A stretch of DNA of 64,000 nucleotides from Serripes groenlandicus (GCA_031761405.1 JASEVX010000008.1:70125717-70189716); one strand, 5' to 3'. Positions 41,554 through 53,550 are shown, counted from the stretch's first letter. Program-made: numbers and translations. Notes: generated by a model not told the origin, from the sequence alone.

Positions 41554-41780
41554 CCCTTTCTTCAGATTTAATATTAACATGTATGGTGTTATTAAATCAT
41601 TATCATCATATCAGTACAGTATATTGTTTTGAAGGTGTATATTGCATCTATAATAATGATGTTTTATTGGCAATATGAAGAACATCTTAATTTTACTCAA
41701 ATCAATGATAAAAAAATAGTAAAATAAATATGTGACATATTTTCCGTTATTAAACCTAACCCATTGCCTTACATATTGAT

Positions 41781-41998
41781 TTAACCCTTTCCAACATACA
41801 GACGTTTTCTGATGCATCTGCAGTAGGCAACATTTTGAAAACATTGTGACATAAAAGAAATTGCTCATAATGAGCTATAATGTTTTCAATTCTATTTAAA
41901 AGTTAGACTTTTATTCATATATCGTTACCATATATTTTTTTGCCTAGATGTTTCCAATGTCCTCTGCTTCAGATTCCTTGTATGTTGGAAAGGTTTTG
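41781..41998. mobile_element. TTAA-type hairpin MITE, copy 6 (right end decayed)
   Basis: TTAA (41781-41784) CCCTTTCCAACATACAGA. The right end TGTATGTTGGAAAGG lacks TTAA. Confidence 0.7.
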
Positions 41999-42087
41999 AC
42001 TTTTCCCATTCACAAATAACTGATGACAACAGATTGTTTATTTTGTTTTGTCAAAAACACTGGAAAAAGGAGAAATAACTTATTGTG

Positions 42088-42572
42088 CATTTTTAGCTCA
42101 CCTGAGCACAAAGTGCTCAAGGTGAGTTATTGTGATCGCCTTTCGTCCAGCGTCCGTCGTCAATCGTCCGTCAACTTCTTCTCCTCAGTAACCAGTGGGT
42201 CATTTGGGATGAAACTTCACAGATAGCATCCTCTCAATGACCTCATCAGAATGCCTTCCTTGGGATCCATACAGAAGTCTGGTTTCCATGGTAACAAAAC
42301 GAAAAAACTTTAAAATTCTTCTTCTTCCAAACTGGTTTGCAGATTTTCAAATCATTTTGTAGAAATATTCCTAGGGTGACCCTCTATCAGATTCCTTTTA
42401 GCCATGTTTATTGGTTGAAAACTATGGCCGCCAGGGACGGGGCTTATATGACTGAAGTGAAAATAAATAAAATCAGGTGAGCTTTTTTGCTAGCTGCATA
42501 GCTACGGCTATCTTTCGTAGGCTAGCATTTGAAAACAAAGGCTTAAATCAAAAATCATAATGGATACGTTTT
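42088..42572 (+). repeat. capped element, mixed ~165-bp family
   Basis: Cap TTAGCTCACCTGAGCACAAA, GTGCTCAAGGTGAG, then CGTCCGTCGTCAATCGTCCG, one CCGATTTTCAAATAATTTTG-type unit, and GTGAGC plus a piece of the TTTTTGCTAGCTGCATAGC family. Confidence 0.78.
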
Positions 42573-43480
42573 TTGCTCACCTATGCACGAAGTGCAATGT
42601 GAGCTATTGTGATCACATTTTGTCCGTGGTGCGTTGTCAACATTTGAGCTTGTTAACACTCTATAGGCTATATTTGGCATCTAATCTTCATGAAAGTTTA
42701 TCAGAAAATTCATCTCCATCAAATCTTGGACAAGTTCGAGACTTTGCCATATGAGGTCAAAAACTAGGTCTGACACTATAGGTCAAATTGAAGGGAAATC
42801 TTGTTTTACACTCTGTAGGCCACATTTTCAACTTGAGCATGTTGAAACTCATGTCGGTTTAAAAACTAGGTCACTAGGCCAAATTGAAGGGTAATCTTGT
42901 TAACACTTGTCGTGCGTCAACTTCTTCTCCTCAGTAACCAGTGGGTCAATTAGGATGAAACTTCACAGAAAGCATCCTCTCAATGACCTCACCAGATTTT
43001 CAAATAATTTTGTAGAAATGTTCCTTGGATGACCCTCTATCAGATTCCTTCAAGCCATGTTGATTGGTCAAAAAACATGGCCGCCAGGGGGGGTGGGGCT
43101 ATTTTGCCTTTTGTGACTATAGTGAAAACTTAAAAAATCTTCTCCTCCGAAAGTGTCCGGTCGATTTTCAAATAATTTTGCAGAAATGTTCCTTGGATGA
43201 CCTTCTATCAGATTCCTTCAAGCCATGTTGATTGGTCGAAAAACATGGCCGCCAGGGGTGGGGCAGGACTTTTTTGCCTTATATGGCTATAGTGAAAACT
43301 TAAACAATCTTCTTCTCCGAAAGTGTCAGGCCGATTTTCAAATAATTTTATAGAAATGTTCTTTACTTTCAGATTCCTTCAAGCCAAGTTGATTAGTCGA
43401 AAACTATGGCTGCCAGGGGGCAGGGCTTATATAGCTAAAGTGAAAAAATATTTTTATCAGGTGAGCGATCCAGTGCCATC
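42573..43480 (+). repeat. capped element switching from one unit family to another
   Basis: Cap GCTCACCTATGCACGAAGTG, CAATGTGAGC, then about two AGGCCAAGTTTGAATATGGG-type units (to about 42905), then four CCGATTTTCAAATAATTTTG-type units, ending GTGAGCGATCCAGTGCCATC, ATGGCCCTCTTGTTT. One cap pair encloses two different unit families. Confidence 0.8.
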
Positions 43481-43862
43481 ATGGCCCTCTTGTTTGCTTC
43501 AGCAGCTTGAAATTTGGTCAGAATGTTTGTCTGAATTATATATAGGTCAAGTTTGAATATGGGTCATATTGGGTCAGAAACAAGGTCAATAAAGGAAAAT
43601 ATTGTTCAAACTCCGGAGGCCGCATTTTTACTTTGAGCAAGTTGAAACTTTGTCAGAATGTTGTCTTGATGATATCTAGTCCATGTTGGAATATATGGGT
43701 CATATCAGGTAAAAAAATATAGATCACTAGGCCAAATGAAGGAAAATCTTGTTAACACTGTGGAGGTTGCATTCAGAATAATTGTCCTGATGTGTTTTGC
43801 CTTGCAGTACATTGTATATAGTTAAGGTGAGCGATCCAGGGCCATCATGGCCCTCTTGTTTT
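43481..43862 (+). repeat. AGGCCAAGTTTGAATATGGG-type units with 3' cap
   Basis: About two diverged units, ending GTGAGCGATCCAGGGCCATC, ATGGCCCTCTTGTTTT at about 43862. Confidence 0.8.
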
Positions 43863-44340
43863 AAATATCTCAAAGTATCTATAACCGAAGTTTCAGCTCT
43901 CCAGATTCAAAACTGTAGCAGAAGATAGAAAAATGTTTTTTGTTCTTAAAACACGTGTTTTTGCTAGCTGCATAGCAACAGGTGGGTCGTTAGAAACGAA
44001 ACTCAAACGTGCACACCCTTAGCTCTTTTGGCACCTATTCATCAAGTTTCATTGAAATCGGTCCATTGGTTTTGCCTCTTGAGCGTTGCTAAAAAAAAAA
44101 CCTGGACAGACACACACACACAAAAAAATACAAGCACAAGACAATGAATATGGACAATTACAATTACATGCAAAAATACCAACTAATGAAAAGAATATAT
44201 TTCTGATTGCAGGTCTAAATACAATATAACGAAGTAATGCAGAATTTGAGCTTCCTCCGAGACAAGATGACGAGAAATCACTCAGATTGATTGATGCTTT
44301 AAGGACGTCAAGATAAGAATGCATCATTTATGAAAACTAC
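43863..44340. repeat. GCTAGCTGCATAGCAAC dispersed repeat, (CA)n, then unrecognised
   Basis: Matches 33600-34210 to about 44090, followed by ACACACACAC. 44110-44340 has no recognised content. Confidence 0.6.
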
Positions 44341-44735
44341 AGGCTATATCTTAAGACAGCGTTGAAAACATTGTGATTAAAGGCAAAATTGTTCACTACG
44401 AGCAATTTCACCTTTTGTCACAATGCTCTATAATGCCTACTATTGCTAATGGGTCAAAAGTCGTCTAGATGAGGGAAAGGGTTCAAACAACATCAGACAG
44501 CATCACATATCACAACACAACAAAGCACATAACAATTAAGATGGATAATCATAATTACATTTACATATAACACATACTATAGTCAGTCACAAACACAAAT
44601 TTTTCGAATATAAAGTAAATATTTTTGATTGCACGACTAGATATATGATATGATAAATTCCGCTTTCAAGGTATAATATGAATAAGTAATACATAATTGG
44701 AATTCTCGTCCGAAACGAATTGACGAGAATTTACA
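44341..44735. repeat. decayed TTAA-type MITE at ~44350-44490, then AT-rich sequence
   Basis: GTTGAAAACATTGTGATTAA / TTGTCACAATGCTC and GATGAGGGAAAGGGTT mark the relic. Confidence 0.5.
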
Positions 44736-44875
44736 CCTCAGATGAATGGATGGATGGATATATGGGGATGGGTGAATGGATGGATAAGTGAATGCATGGA
44801 TAAATGGATGGATTGATGGATATGTAGGTGGATGGGATGGGAGGATTTGTTTGAGCGTGGGTGGATGAATGAGTG
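44736..44875. repeat. (GGAT)n-like microsatellite
   Basis: GGATGGATGG-type repeats, imperfect. Its opposite strand gives a His/Pro/Ser-rich open frame that is not a gene. Confidence 0.9.
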
Positions 44876-45179
44876 ACTCATACGGAATACGATTAATTGA
44901 AGTAGCATTGTGTGAAGGAACGAATGAGTAGTCTGACATAAATGTTAATATAACTACACTAGAAATGTGTATAGTCTTGTTAAAAACACCTCATGTCTGT
45001 GCTTTTTAAAGGCCATCGCCACAATAGCAGACAACCAGCAAAGGTTTTTCGGAGTTTTAAGAGTCTATACTATAATAGTCCACCTAACAGATCTACCACC
45101 TGTGAAACAGGGGATTGAGATATTAGTTCATCGAATACTGCAAGACTTGTAATGCCAATGATTGACTTTCACAAACGAT
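44876..45179. other. no recognised feature
   Basis: A 61-codon open frame at 44967-45152 has no motif I recognise. Confidence 0.35.
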
Positions 45180-45416
45180 ACCTAATACTGCTGTTGTATA
45201 TGCAGTGAAGTATAAGATGAGCAACCGGACATTCTGTCAATAGCGTGCATTTAGGACAGATACGAGGTTTTTCAAATGAGAACCTTTTTGCATAGTTTAT
45301 AAACTAGCTTCTGTAAATACCTTTTAAACCAGGAGTATTTAGAGTGCAGTGTCCAGATATAACACGGTCTGTGACTCTTAAATAAAGCATCCCACTAATG
45401 AGGGGATAACTTCGTA
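45180..45416 (-). pseudogene. LINE reverse-transcriptase C-terminal zinc-knuckle relic
   Basis: Minus strand reads RVTDRVISGHCTLNTPGLKG, then a TAG stop at 45304-45306, then in the same frame RICPKCTLLTECPVAHLILH-C. The pattern C-x2-C..E-C-x3-H-x3-C after a GHC.L block is the usual C-terminus of LINE polymerase proteins. There is no polymerase core nearby. This is a dead 3' fragment; the family call rests on a short motif. Confidence 0.45.
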
Positions 45417-46310
45417 TTTTTAGATCGCCTGAGCCAAAGGCTCCAGGTGATCTATTCTGATCACTCTTTGTCCGTTGTCCGTCGTCGTCGTTAACCTTTA
45501 GCTTTAAACAGCATCTTCTCCTTAACCACATGACCAATTTCAACCAAACTTCACAGGAATGTTTCTGTGGTGGCCCTCTTTAAAAATTGTTCAAAGATTT
45601 AATTTCCATTCAGAACTTTTGTTGCTGCGGCATCAGAAAGGGGGCAAAATGTCCAAACTTTAAAAATCGTCTTCTCTGAATCTGCATGTCAGATTCCAAT
45701 ATAGTTTAGTACAAATGTTCCTTGGGTGAGCCTCTACAAATATTGTTAAAGGCATACTGTTTGGTTGAAAAACATGTCATTCAGGAGGCATCAGAAAAGG
45801 GGCATAATGACAACATTTGGAAATTCCATTTGTTTAAGTTCTTGTCTGATATTAAGGAAATTGAATAGGAGTCCTACTTCAGTGATCCTCTACTTAATTT
45901 GTTCATGCCGTATTGATTGGTTACAAAATCATAGCAACCTCGCGTCATCAAAAAAGGGGTAAATTGAACTTTTAGCTACAAATGACAACTCCTACCATTC
46001 CACTCGACCAATTTCAACGTTACTTCACAGGAATGTTCCTTTGATGGTCCTCTTTCAAAATTGTTCAATGACTTGCATTCTGTATAGAATTTTTGTTGCT
46101 GCGGCATCAGAAATTTAGAAAAATACCCAAACTTTAAAAACATCCATCTCCATAATCCATTTGTCAGATTCCAAGATAATTTGGCAGAAATGTTTATTGG
46201 GTGACTACAAAAACTGTTCAAGTCATATTGATTTCGTTGACAAATAGGGCAGCAAAGCGGCATCAGGAAAGGGGCAAAATGACAAAAAGGGGGGAACACT
46301 TGATTTTTGG
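45417..46310 (+). repeat. capped array, TTTCAACCAAACTTCACAGG family
   Basis: Cap TTAGATCGCCTGAGCCAAAG, GCTCCAGGTGATC (hairpin), then TTGTCCGTTGTCCGTCGTCG. Three diverged ~170-270 bp units with CACAGGAATGTTCCTTTGAT, GTTGCTGCGGCATCAGAAA and ATACTGTTTGGTTGAAAAAC. Ends without a clear 3' cap. Confidence 0.8.
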
Positions 46311-46419
46311 TGGATTTTGAGAATTGGACTTAGCTTCTTTAAATTTTGGTGGAATAATTTCAAATTTCATAAATAAAGTACTTCAACATATGAAAAAGGT
46401 TTCAGGTAAAAACTTTTGT

Positions 46420-47780
46420 ATTAACACTCTTTAAGCCGCATTTTTGGCTTGAGCATGTTGACACTTTGTCAGAATGTTTGCCTTAGTAATATCTAGGCCA
46501 AGTTTGAATATAGGTCATGTTGGGTCAAAAACTAGGTCACTAGGCCAAAATGAAGGAAAATATTGTTAAAACTCTGGAAGCCACACTTTAAACTTGAGCA
46601 TCTTGAAACTTTGTCAGAAAGTTTGTCATGATAATATCTAGTCCAAGTTTGAATATGGGTCATGTCCGGTCAAAAACTAGGTCACTAGGCCAAATTTAAG
46701 AAAAATCTTGTTAACACTCTGGAAGCCATATTTTAAATTAAGCATGTTGAAACTTTGTCAGAAAGTTTGTCTTGATGATATCTATGCCAAGTTCGAATAT
46801 GGGTCATGTCCGGTCAAAAACTAGGTCACTAGGCCAAATTTAAGAAAAGTCTTGTTAACACTCTGGAAGCCACATTTTTGGCTTGAGCAAGTTGAAACTT
46901 TGTCAGAATGTTTGTCTTAGTGATATCTAGGCCAAGATCGAATATAGGTCATGTCGGGTTGAAGGAAAATCTTTGTAACGCTCTGGAAGCCACATTTTAA
47001 ACTTGAGCATGTTGAAACTGTATCAGAAAGTTTGCCTTGATGATATCTAGGCCAAGTTTAAATATGGGTCATGCCTGGTCTTTAGGCCAAATTTAAGAAA
47101 AATCTTGTTAACACTCTGGAAGCCACATTTTTGGCTTGAGCATGTTGAAACTATGTCGGAAAATTTGACTTAGTAATATCTAGGTAGACTTCGAATATGG
47201 GTCATGTCGGGTCAAAAACTAGGTCACAAGGCAAAATTGAAGGAAAATATTGTTAACACTCTGGAAGCCACATTTTTGGCTTGAAGATGTTGAAACTTTG
47301 TCTAAGTGATAGCTAGGCCAAGTTCGAATATGGGTCATGTCAGCTCAAAAACTAGGTCACTAGGCTAAATTTAAGGAAAATCTTGTTAACACTATTGAAG
47401 CCGCATTTTAAAATTGAGTATGTTGAAACTTTATCAGAAAGTTTGTCCTGATGATATCTAGGCCAAGTTCGAATATGGGTCATGTCATGTCAAAAACAAG
47501 GGAAATCTTGTTAACACTCTGGAAGCCACATGTTTGGCTTGAGCATGTTGAAACTTTATTAGACTATTTGTCTTGATGATATCTAGGGTAAGTTCGAATA
47601 TGGGTCAGGTCAGGTCAACAACTAATTCACTAGGCCAAATTGTAGAACAATCTAGTTAACTAGTTCTGAAATTTTGTCAGAAAGTTTGTCTTGGTGATAT
47701 TGCCATTGGCGCTGAAAGAGTTATGTCTTAAATAGCCCATTCTCACGTGAGCGATTCCAGGGCCTCATGGCCCTCTTGTT
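46420..47780 (+). repeat. AGGCCAAGTTTGAATATGGG array, block 2 (~8 units) with 3' cap
   Basis: Units as at 39700-41260, including several shortened ones. Ends GTGAGCGATTCCAGGGCCTC, ATGGCCCTCTTGTTTT near 47782. Confidence 0.92.
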
Positions 47781-49203
47781 TTAACTTTGCGCTAAACAAT
47801 TGCTTGTTAAAGGTGATACAGTCTTAAGTTTTGATTGTATCTCAATCAAACTTATACAGTAGTTAGATATTCATGAGAGCTCGGTTCCTTTTGCAAACCA
47901 GCCAGCTCCGCACATGCAAGACTGGATTATGGCCCTTGAAATTGTCAAAATTGCTATAATAGAGCTTGTGAATACAATAGAGGCTCTATTTACTATCTGA
48001 TCTTCACCAAACTTACACAGTAGTTAGGTATCTATGAGAGCTTGGTTCCTTTTGCAAACCAGCCAGATCCGCCCATGCAAGACTGGATTATGGCTCTTGA
48101 AATTGTCAAAATTGCTATAATGGAGCTTGTAAACGCAATAAAGACTTCAGTTTTGATTGTATCTCAATCAAACTTATTCAGTAATACAGTAGTTAGATAT
48201 CCATGAGTCTTTTGAGAGCTCAGTTCCTTTCGCAAACCAGCCAGATCCGCCCATGCAAGACTGGATTATGGCCTTTGAAATTGTCAAAATTGCTATAATT
48301 GAGCTTGTGAACACAATAGAGGCTCCGTTTACTAAGTAATCTTCACCAAACTCAGATAGTAGTTAAATATTGATGAGAGCTCGGTTCCTTTCGAAAACCA
48401 GCCAGATCCGGCCATGCAAGACTGGATTATGGCCCTTGAAATTGTCAGAATTGCTATAATAGAGATTGTGAACGTGATAAAGTCTTCAGTTTTGATTGTA
48501 TCTCAATCAAACTGATACAGTAGTTAGATATCCATGAGAGCTCGGTCCCTTTTGCAAGACTGGATTATGGCCCTTGAAATTGTCAAAATTGCTATAATTG
48601 AACTTGTGAACACAATAGAGGCTCCATTTACTAACTAATCTTCACCAAACTCAGATAGTAGTTAAATATTGATGAGAGCTCGGTTCCTTTCGCAAACCAG
48701 CCAGATGTGCCCTTGCATGACTGGATTATGGCCCTTGAAATTGTCAAAATTGCTATAATACAGCTTGTGAACACAATAGAGCCTCCATTTACTATTCAAT
48801 CTTAACCAAACTTAGATAGTAGTTAAATATTGATGAGATCTCGGTTCCTTTCGCAAACCAGCCAGATCCGCCCATGCAAAACTGGATTATGACCCACGAA
48901 ATTGTCAAAATTGCTATAATAGAGCGTTTGAACACAACAGAGGCTCTATTTGCTCTCAGATCTTCACCAAACTTAGATAGTAGTTAAATATTGATGAGAG
49001 CTTGGTTCCTTTCGAAAACCAGCCAGATGTGCCCTTGCATGACTGGATTATGCCCTTGAAATTGTCAAAATTGCTATAATACAGCTTGTGAACACAAAAG
49101 AGCCTCCATTTACTATCCAATCTTCACCATACATACATGCTCTGTATTGAAAATGACCAAAGAACCATACCAGTAGAGCATAGGCCCTCATGGGCCTCTT
49201 GTT
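47781..49203 (+). repeat. CAAACCAGCCAGATCCG array, block 2 (~8 units) with 3' cap
   Basis: Same units as 29421-30320, directly joined to the previous array at a TTGTTTTAACTTTGCGC junction. Ends GAGCATAGGCCCTCATGGGC, CTCTTGTTT. Confidence 0.92.
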
Positions 49204-49800
49204 TAACTTTGCGCTTGTATTTTTTTTTTTTGAATTTCTTGTATTTTTGAACTTTGTGTTTAGCTCAAAGTTCAAGTTTTGTTATGTTACTTTTTGTCTT
49301 TTACTCTTGCATTGATAGTCAAAGCAGGGGACAGCGAGACATTTAATTACGCGTAATTCTTGTTTGTTACATTGATTTCAATTCTTTCCCAAACAATAAA
49401 AACATAATGCCCTTCAACATATTATGAATATTATAAATCAGAGTTACTAAAAATAGGAAAATAGTAATATACAGTGTATTCAATATCTTTAGTTAAAGTT
49501 GACTTAATGTACCCATATCATTTGCCTGTACATTGCACACACAAGACTCAGCTCATGATCTTGACTGATTGTGACAGCCATCCAACACGAAGATCTTCCT
49601 TATCATGTATATGAGCTTGTATTTATTTCCACAGTTGATCTTGTTTCTTCAATACTTGAAAAATAGCAGTTATGTGCGGTCATTATAATATGTAAATATT
49701 CCTTCTGAATTTACATATTTTTTATATAAAATAAATAAACCGTAAAAGGATAATATGAGACGAGCGTCAGGCACCCGCAGCCGGTGCTCTTGTTTTACTC
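49204..49800 (+). repeat. AT-rich sequence ending in another array-type 3' cap
   Basis: No tandem units, but it begins at TTTAACTTTGCGCTTG after one cap and ends GACGAGCGTCAGGCACCCGC, AGCCGGTGCTCTTGTTTT at about 49796. It may be a cap-bounded element that lost or never had a tandem core. Confidence 0.5.
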
Positions 49801-50480
49801 TTTGTTACTCAATCTCTCAAGTGACGGCTCTTTAAAAAAGACGATAATAGTACTTACAGTTCCCTTCGAAAACAGTTTGGCAATAGAAGCAATTTATGAA
49901 GCTGTTCATTTTTCATGAGTTGTTTTATTTGATAAAGCATATATAGTCAAAGTATCAATTTGGGATAAGTGTAATGAAATACACTTGTTTTGTATAGTGG
50001 TAAATTAATTAATAGATGTGTATTTTTCACAATGTTATAATTCTATAGATCTGCATAGAGATTAAACAATTAAAGTCAACCTTTTTTCAGGTGGTTTATG
50101 TCCTGAAGAAATCAAAGCACTGCAGTGCTGATGGCCTGGGGGCTGCTGGAAGGTTGGAGAAGTGGGGGAAATGTGAAAGGAAATAACAATTGCAGCTTAT
50201 GTTTATGTATTTATTGTCAAGAAGTTGAAAGATCATGCCAAAAATAGTAAATGTTATTAAACTGCCAATTTAAAAAACAGAAGGACCTTGTTGGCACTAT
50301 ATCGCTCACCTGAATGCAAGAGCTCACAAGTATACACATTTAAGACATGAAGAATCAAAGGGAAATTTGGCAGCAGGTTTAGTCCGAATATTTTGAAGTT
50401 TCTGCATTATTATATTGAGAAATATGTCAATGTTAAATCACATTCGATCAAGTTGAAATAATAAGTTCTCTAAACCATGT
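49801..50480. other. no recognised feature
   Basis: AT-rich with no coding or repeat pattern identified. 50300-50320 (ATATCGCTCACCTGAATGC) resembles the reverse of a 5' cap. Confidence 0.35.
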
Positions 50481-50960
50481 TGTAGACTGGGAGAAAGTGT
50501 TTGAAATATGCAAATCTCATCAAGACAATTTTTCTGACAAAGATTCAAAATGCAACATCCAGTGTGTTATCAAGATTTTCCTTCATTTGGCCTAGTGACC
50601 TATTTTTGTTTACCCGATAAGACCCTTATTCGAACATGGACGAGATATCATTAAGATAAACATTCTGACCAAATTTTTAAAAACGTGGCCTCTACAGTGT
50701 TGACAAGATTTTCCTGTAATTCGGCCTAGTGAACTAGTTTTTTAACAGACATGAGCAATATTCAAACATGGCCTACATATCATTAAGACTTGTAAACATT
50801 CTGATACAGTTTAAACATGCTCAAGCTAAAAATGCAGCCTCCATTATGTTGACAAGATGTCCCTTCAAGATGGCCTAGTGATCTAGTTTCTGACCCAATA
50901 TGACCCATATTCGAACTTGACTTAGATATCATTCAGACAAGCATTCTAACAAAAATGCCG
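50481..50960 (-). repeat. AGGCCAAGTTTGAATATGGG array, minus strand (~3 units)
   Basis: TTGGCCTAGTGACCTA, GACCCATATTCGAAC and CATTCTGAC recur about every 150 bp. Confidence 0.8.
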
Positions 50961-51204
50961 TTGATACCACCACAGCACTTGCTGGCACATGCACAGCACG
51001 ATTGAGGGAGAAGTATGTGTTTGCATGCTACCTCTACAACTTATAGCTATTAATGCATTGGTGGCTAAAGAGAAGAGGTCTCATTCCCTTTACTGCCAAT
51101 CTCCCTCCCTTGTGGGTACTGCCCTCTGCTTCTCCTTCAGTCCTCCCTTCTGTTATAGGGATTCTTGTAGTACTGTTACTCTGACACTTTTCTGAAAAAC
51201 TGTG
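50961..51204. other. no recognised feature
   Basis: C/T-rich stretch (CCTCCCTTCTGTT) near 51150, with no coding motif. Confidence 0.35.
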
Positions 51205-51243
51205 TGTTAAATTGCTACCCTCTGAGAGGGTAGCAATTTAACA
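51205..51243. repeat. perfect 39-nt palindrome (19-bp arms, 1-nt centre)
   Basis: TGTTAAATTGCTACCCTCT is followed by G and then its exact reverse complement. It marks the boundary with the GC-rich stretch. Confidence 0.95.
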
Positions 51244-51510
51244 GTCTGTGAAAAGCGCGACTGGAATCTGATTAATGATGCGATGACCCGGCTTTTACAA
51301 CCTGCTAGACACATTGGATAATCGGCCAGACGCCGCCTTTCCCCGGTCAATGTCTGCCCGAGGTCCGGCCGGGCTCTGAGCGGCGAATTTGGCCCGGCGC
51401 TCGCCAGATATATATGATGCCCGACCGGGGTGTCGTGAGGTGGGGGGGGGGGGGGGGGGGGAGTCAGGCACGGACCCTATGGGCCCCCGCTAAATCCGCC
51501 ACTACATTTT
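51244..51510. other. GC-rich island with (G)20 run
   Basis: Sequence such as CCGAGGTCCGGCCGGGCTCT contrasts sharply with its AT-rich surroundings. A run of twenty G occupies 51442-51461. It ends CGCTAAATCCGCCACT, a motif of mollusc TE ends. No open frame of note. Probably part of a transposable element. Confidence 0.55.
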
Positions 51511-52512
51511 CCATTGATTAATCAAAATTTAGAAACACTCTATAAATGAAAAGTTAAAAATGAAATTATTTTGTTATGTTGAAAACATTGTAGTAAGAGG
51601 TCAAATTACTCTTTCAAAACGCCAACCTCTCCCTCAAACGGGCAACCCGATTGTGCTGTACAGGTGCCCGCAATCAGGTATCAATGGCATTATCGTAAGA
51701 ATGTTTGTAAGTCAAGTTCGAATATGGGTCATATTGGATCAGAAACTAGGTCACTTGGCCACATTGAAGGGAAATCGTGTTAACAAGAAAAATTGGGGGT
51801 CATGCATTATGCAAGAAAGAATTCACCGGATGAAAATGGTTACTTACCGGGTGAAAATGGTTACTTACCGTCATTTTGGACCACATCCAGTCCGGACAAA
51901 ACCTGCTAAAGCATTCTCTACTTTCACATTCAAACAATGTCAACATACTAAAAGTGATCAAATCAATAATTTTTCAGTGCATAATATACACATTTACAAT
52001 GATCTTAAACTCAAGGTCATATATTCAATGCATTCTGGGGATGGTATACACTCCTTCCTACGCAAACAAGGGCAAGTAAAGGTTTTTTTAGGGACCATTT
52101 GGGTGCAGATCAGCATGTCAGGGGATGTATTTGGCGTAATTGAATCTTTAATCAAATTCATTATTATAAACAGAGCAGTCTTAATTTCTAATTCTGGATC
52201 AACACTTTCTGCACACTGACAGGATATTTTTTTAAATACTAAGAGGAACAATGCAGAATCAAATGAGACAGCTCATTATGAGCTGTCTAAACTGAAACTG
52301 CATCGTTTTGAAATACCTTAAAAAGAACTTTATGCTATAGTTCTCACTTGTTTGTCTAAGCAAAATATATGGAAAATCTCTATAAATGAAAGTAAAATTA
52401 TTGATAAAAGTTGAAATAATTGCTCAATATGTTTAAACTTTAGTTGTTTGTTTCAAACTATGGTGTAAAACTTATTCTGAACTTTCTTTCAATGGGGCAT
52501 TTTATTTGTTTT
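51511..52512. other. no supported gene; 219-codon open frame over repeat
   Basis: The open frame 51560-52219 includes a piece of the AGGCCAAGTTTGAATATGGG repeat (about 51715-51790) and a duplicated ATGGTTACTTACCGGGTGAA stretch (about 51835-51870). No family motif is seen, so I treat it as chance. 52270-52420 has TTAA-type MITE traces. Confidence 0.45.
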
Positions 52513-52525
52513 TTGTTCACCTGAG

Positions 52526-52815
52526 GCCGAGCCCCGGTAGCTCAGTCGGTAGCGACGCGGGTTGTCAATTCAGGGGTTGTGAGTTTGAATCCCGGCTCGG
52601 CCAACTTTCTTTCCGACGATTAACAAAAGTCAATGCCTCATTCGTCTTCCACCAATGGGCTAAGTCTATGTGGAAAAGCAGCCAGTTGCTTGGGAAGATT
52701 GTTGTGTGGAGTACTGGTGTGAGAAAACCAGGAAATGCATGAGTAGGTGAACTGGCCGCCGTGATATAACTGAGAAATTGTTAAAAACGGCGTTAAACTC
52801 CAATCAATCAATCAA
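52526..52815 (+). repeat. full-length tRNA-derived SINE with 13-bp target duplication
   Basis: Head GCCCCGGTAGCTCAGTCGGT (A box) and GGTTGTGAGTTTGAATCCCG (B box), body CCACCAATGGGCTAAGTCTA, GGAAAAGCAGCCAGTTGCTT and GAGTACTGGTGTGAGAAA, tail AAAACGGCGTTAAACTCCAA with (TCAA)n. TTGTTCACCTGAG is duplicated at 52513-52525 and 52816-52828. It inserted into the 5' cap of an array-type element, whose hairpin (GAGTACAAAATGCTCAAGG) resumes after it. Confidence 0.95.
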
Positions 52816-52828
52816 TTGTTCACCTGAG

Positions 52829-53550
52829 TACAAAATGCTCAAGGTCCGCTATTTTTATCACCCCCATGTCCAGCGGCTTGTCGGTTTGCATCATGTGATG
52901 TAATGAGTGACATTCCCTATCTGTAATTTCTAAACCTTTCCCACAAACATCATTGAAAACAGCCAGGCCAAAATATGGAAAATTTCCTTGGATAAAAACT
53001 AAACTATGGAATAGAGTTCATAAATTGTTTGCAAAAGGATAAAATATTCACCATGAGCGTTATCTCCCTTTGCCACAGTGATTTCAAAAGTCATCTATAC
53101 ATTGTAAGTGGGAAAATGTTAAACAATATTTCCTCCTAAATCTCTTGGTCCATTGCAATCAACCTTCATTAGAATGTTCATTAATGGTTGTCCTCTTTAC
53201 AATGGAAATGCACAATTTAAGAAAATAGTGGCCTGATTTGAAAATATTTGGCCCAATTCTTTCTTTGGTGATCCTCTTCAAATAATAATTAAATAATTTC
53301 AATCCTGGAAAAACATTACTTTTTTCCCTTGTAATTGCAATTGCAAAATAGCGTTGTAAGATAACAATTCAATATTTAGAAAAACATCATTTGTTAGGCA
53401 TTTTAAACTACAATAAAACTCACAGGCTCTGATTTATTAGGAATTCCCCTTTTTTGGTAAAGAAAATGAGGCATTTTCCATTTGTGACTTTCTTTGAAGA
53501 CAATCTTGAGTGTAAATTAAATGTGTTTAGCTACATTTTGAGACCTTATA
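52829..53550. repeat. remainder of cap, decayed MITE, then unrecognised sequence
   Basis: The cap continues to about 52880. A TTAA-type relic (CTTTCCCACAAACATC..GTGGGAAAATG) lies at about 52935-53120. The rest has no recognised content. Confidence 0.45.

Noticed and set aside
44637..44939. His/Pro/Ser-rich 100-codon frame on the minus strand
   Set aside because: Translation of the (GGAT)n microsatellite.
51560..52219. 219-codon open frame as a gene
   Set aside because: It runs through a known repeat unit and an internal direct duplication, has no domain motif, and no supporting signals.
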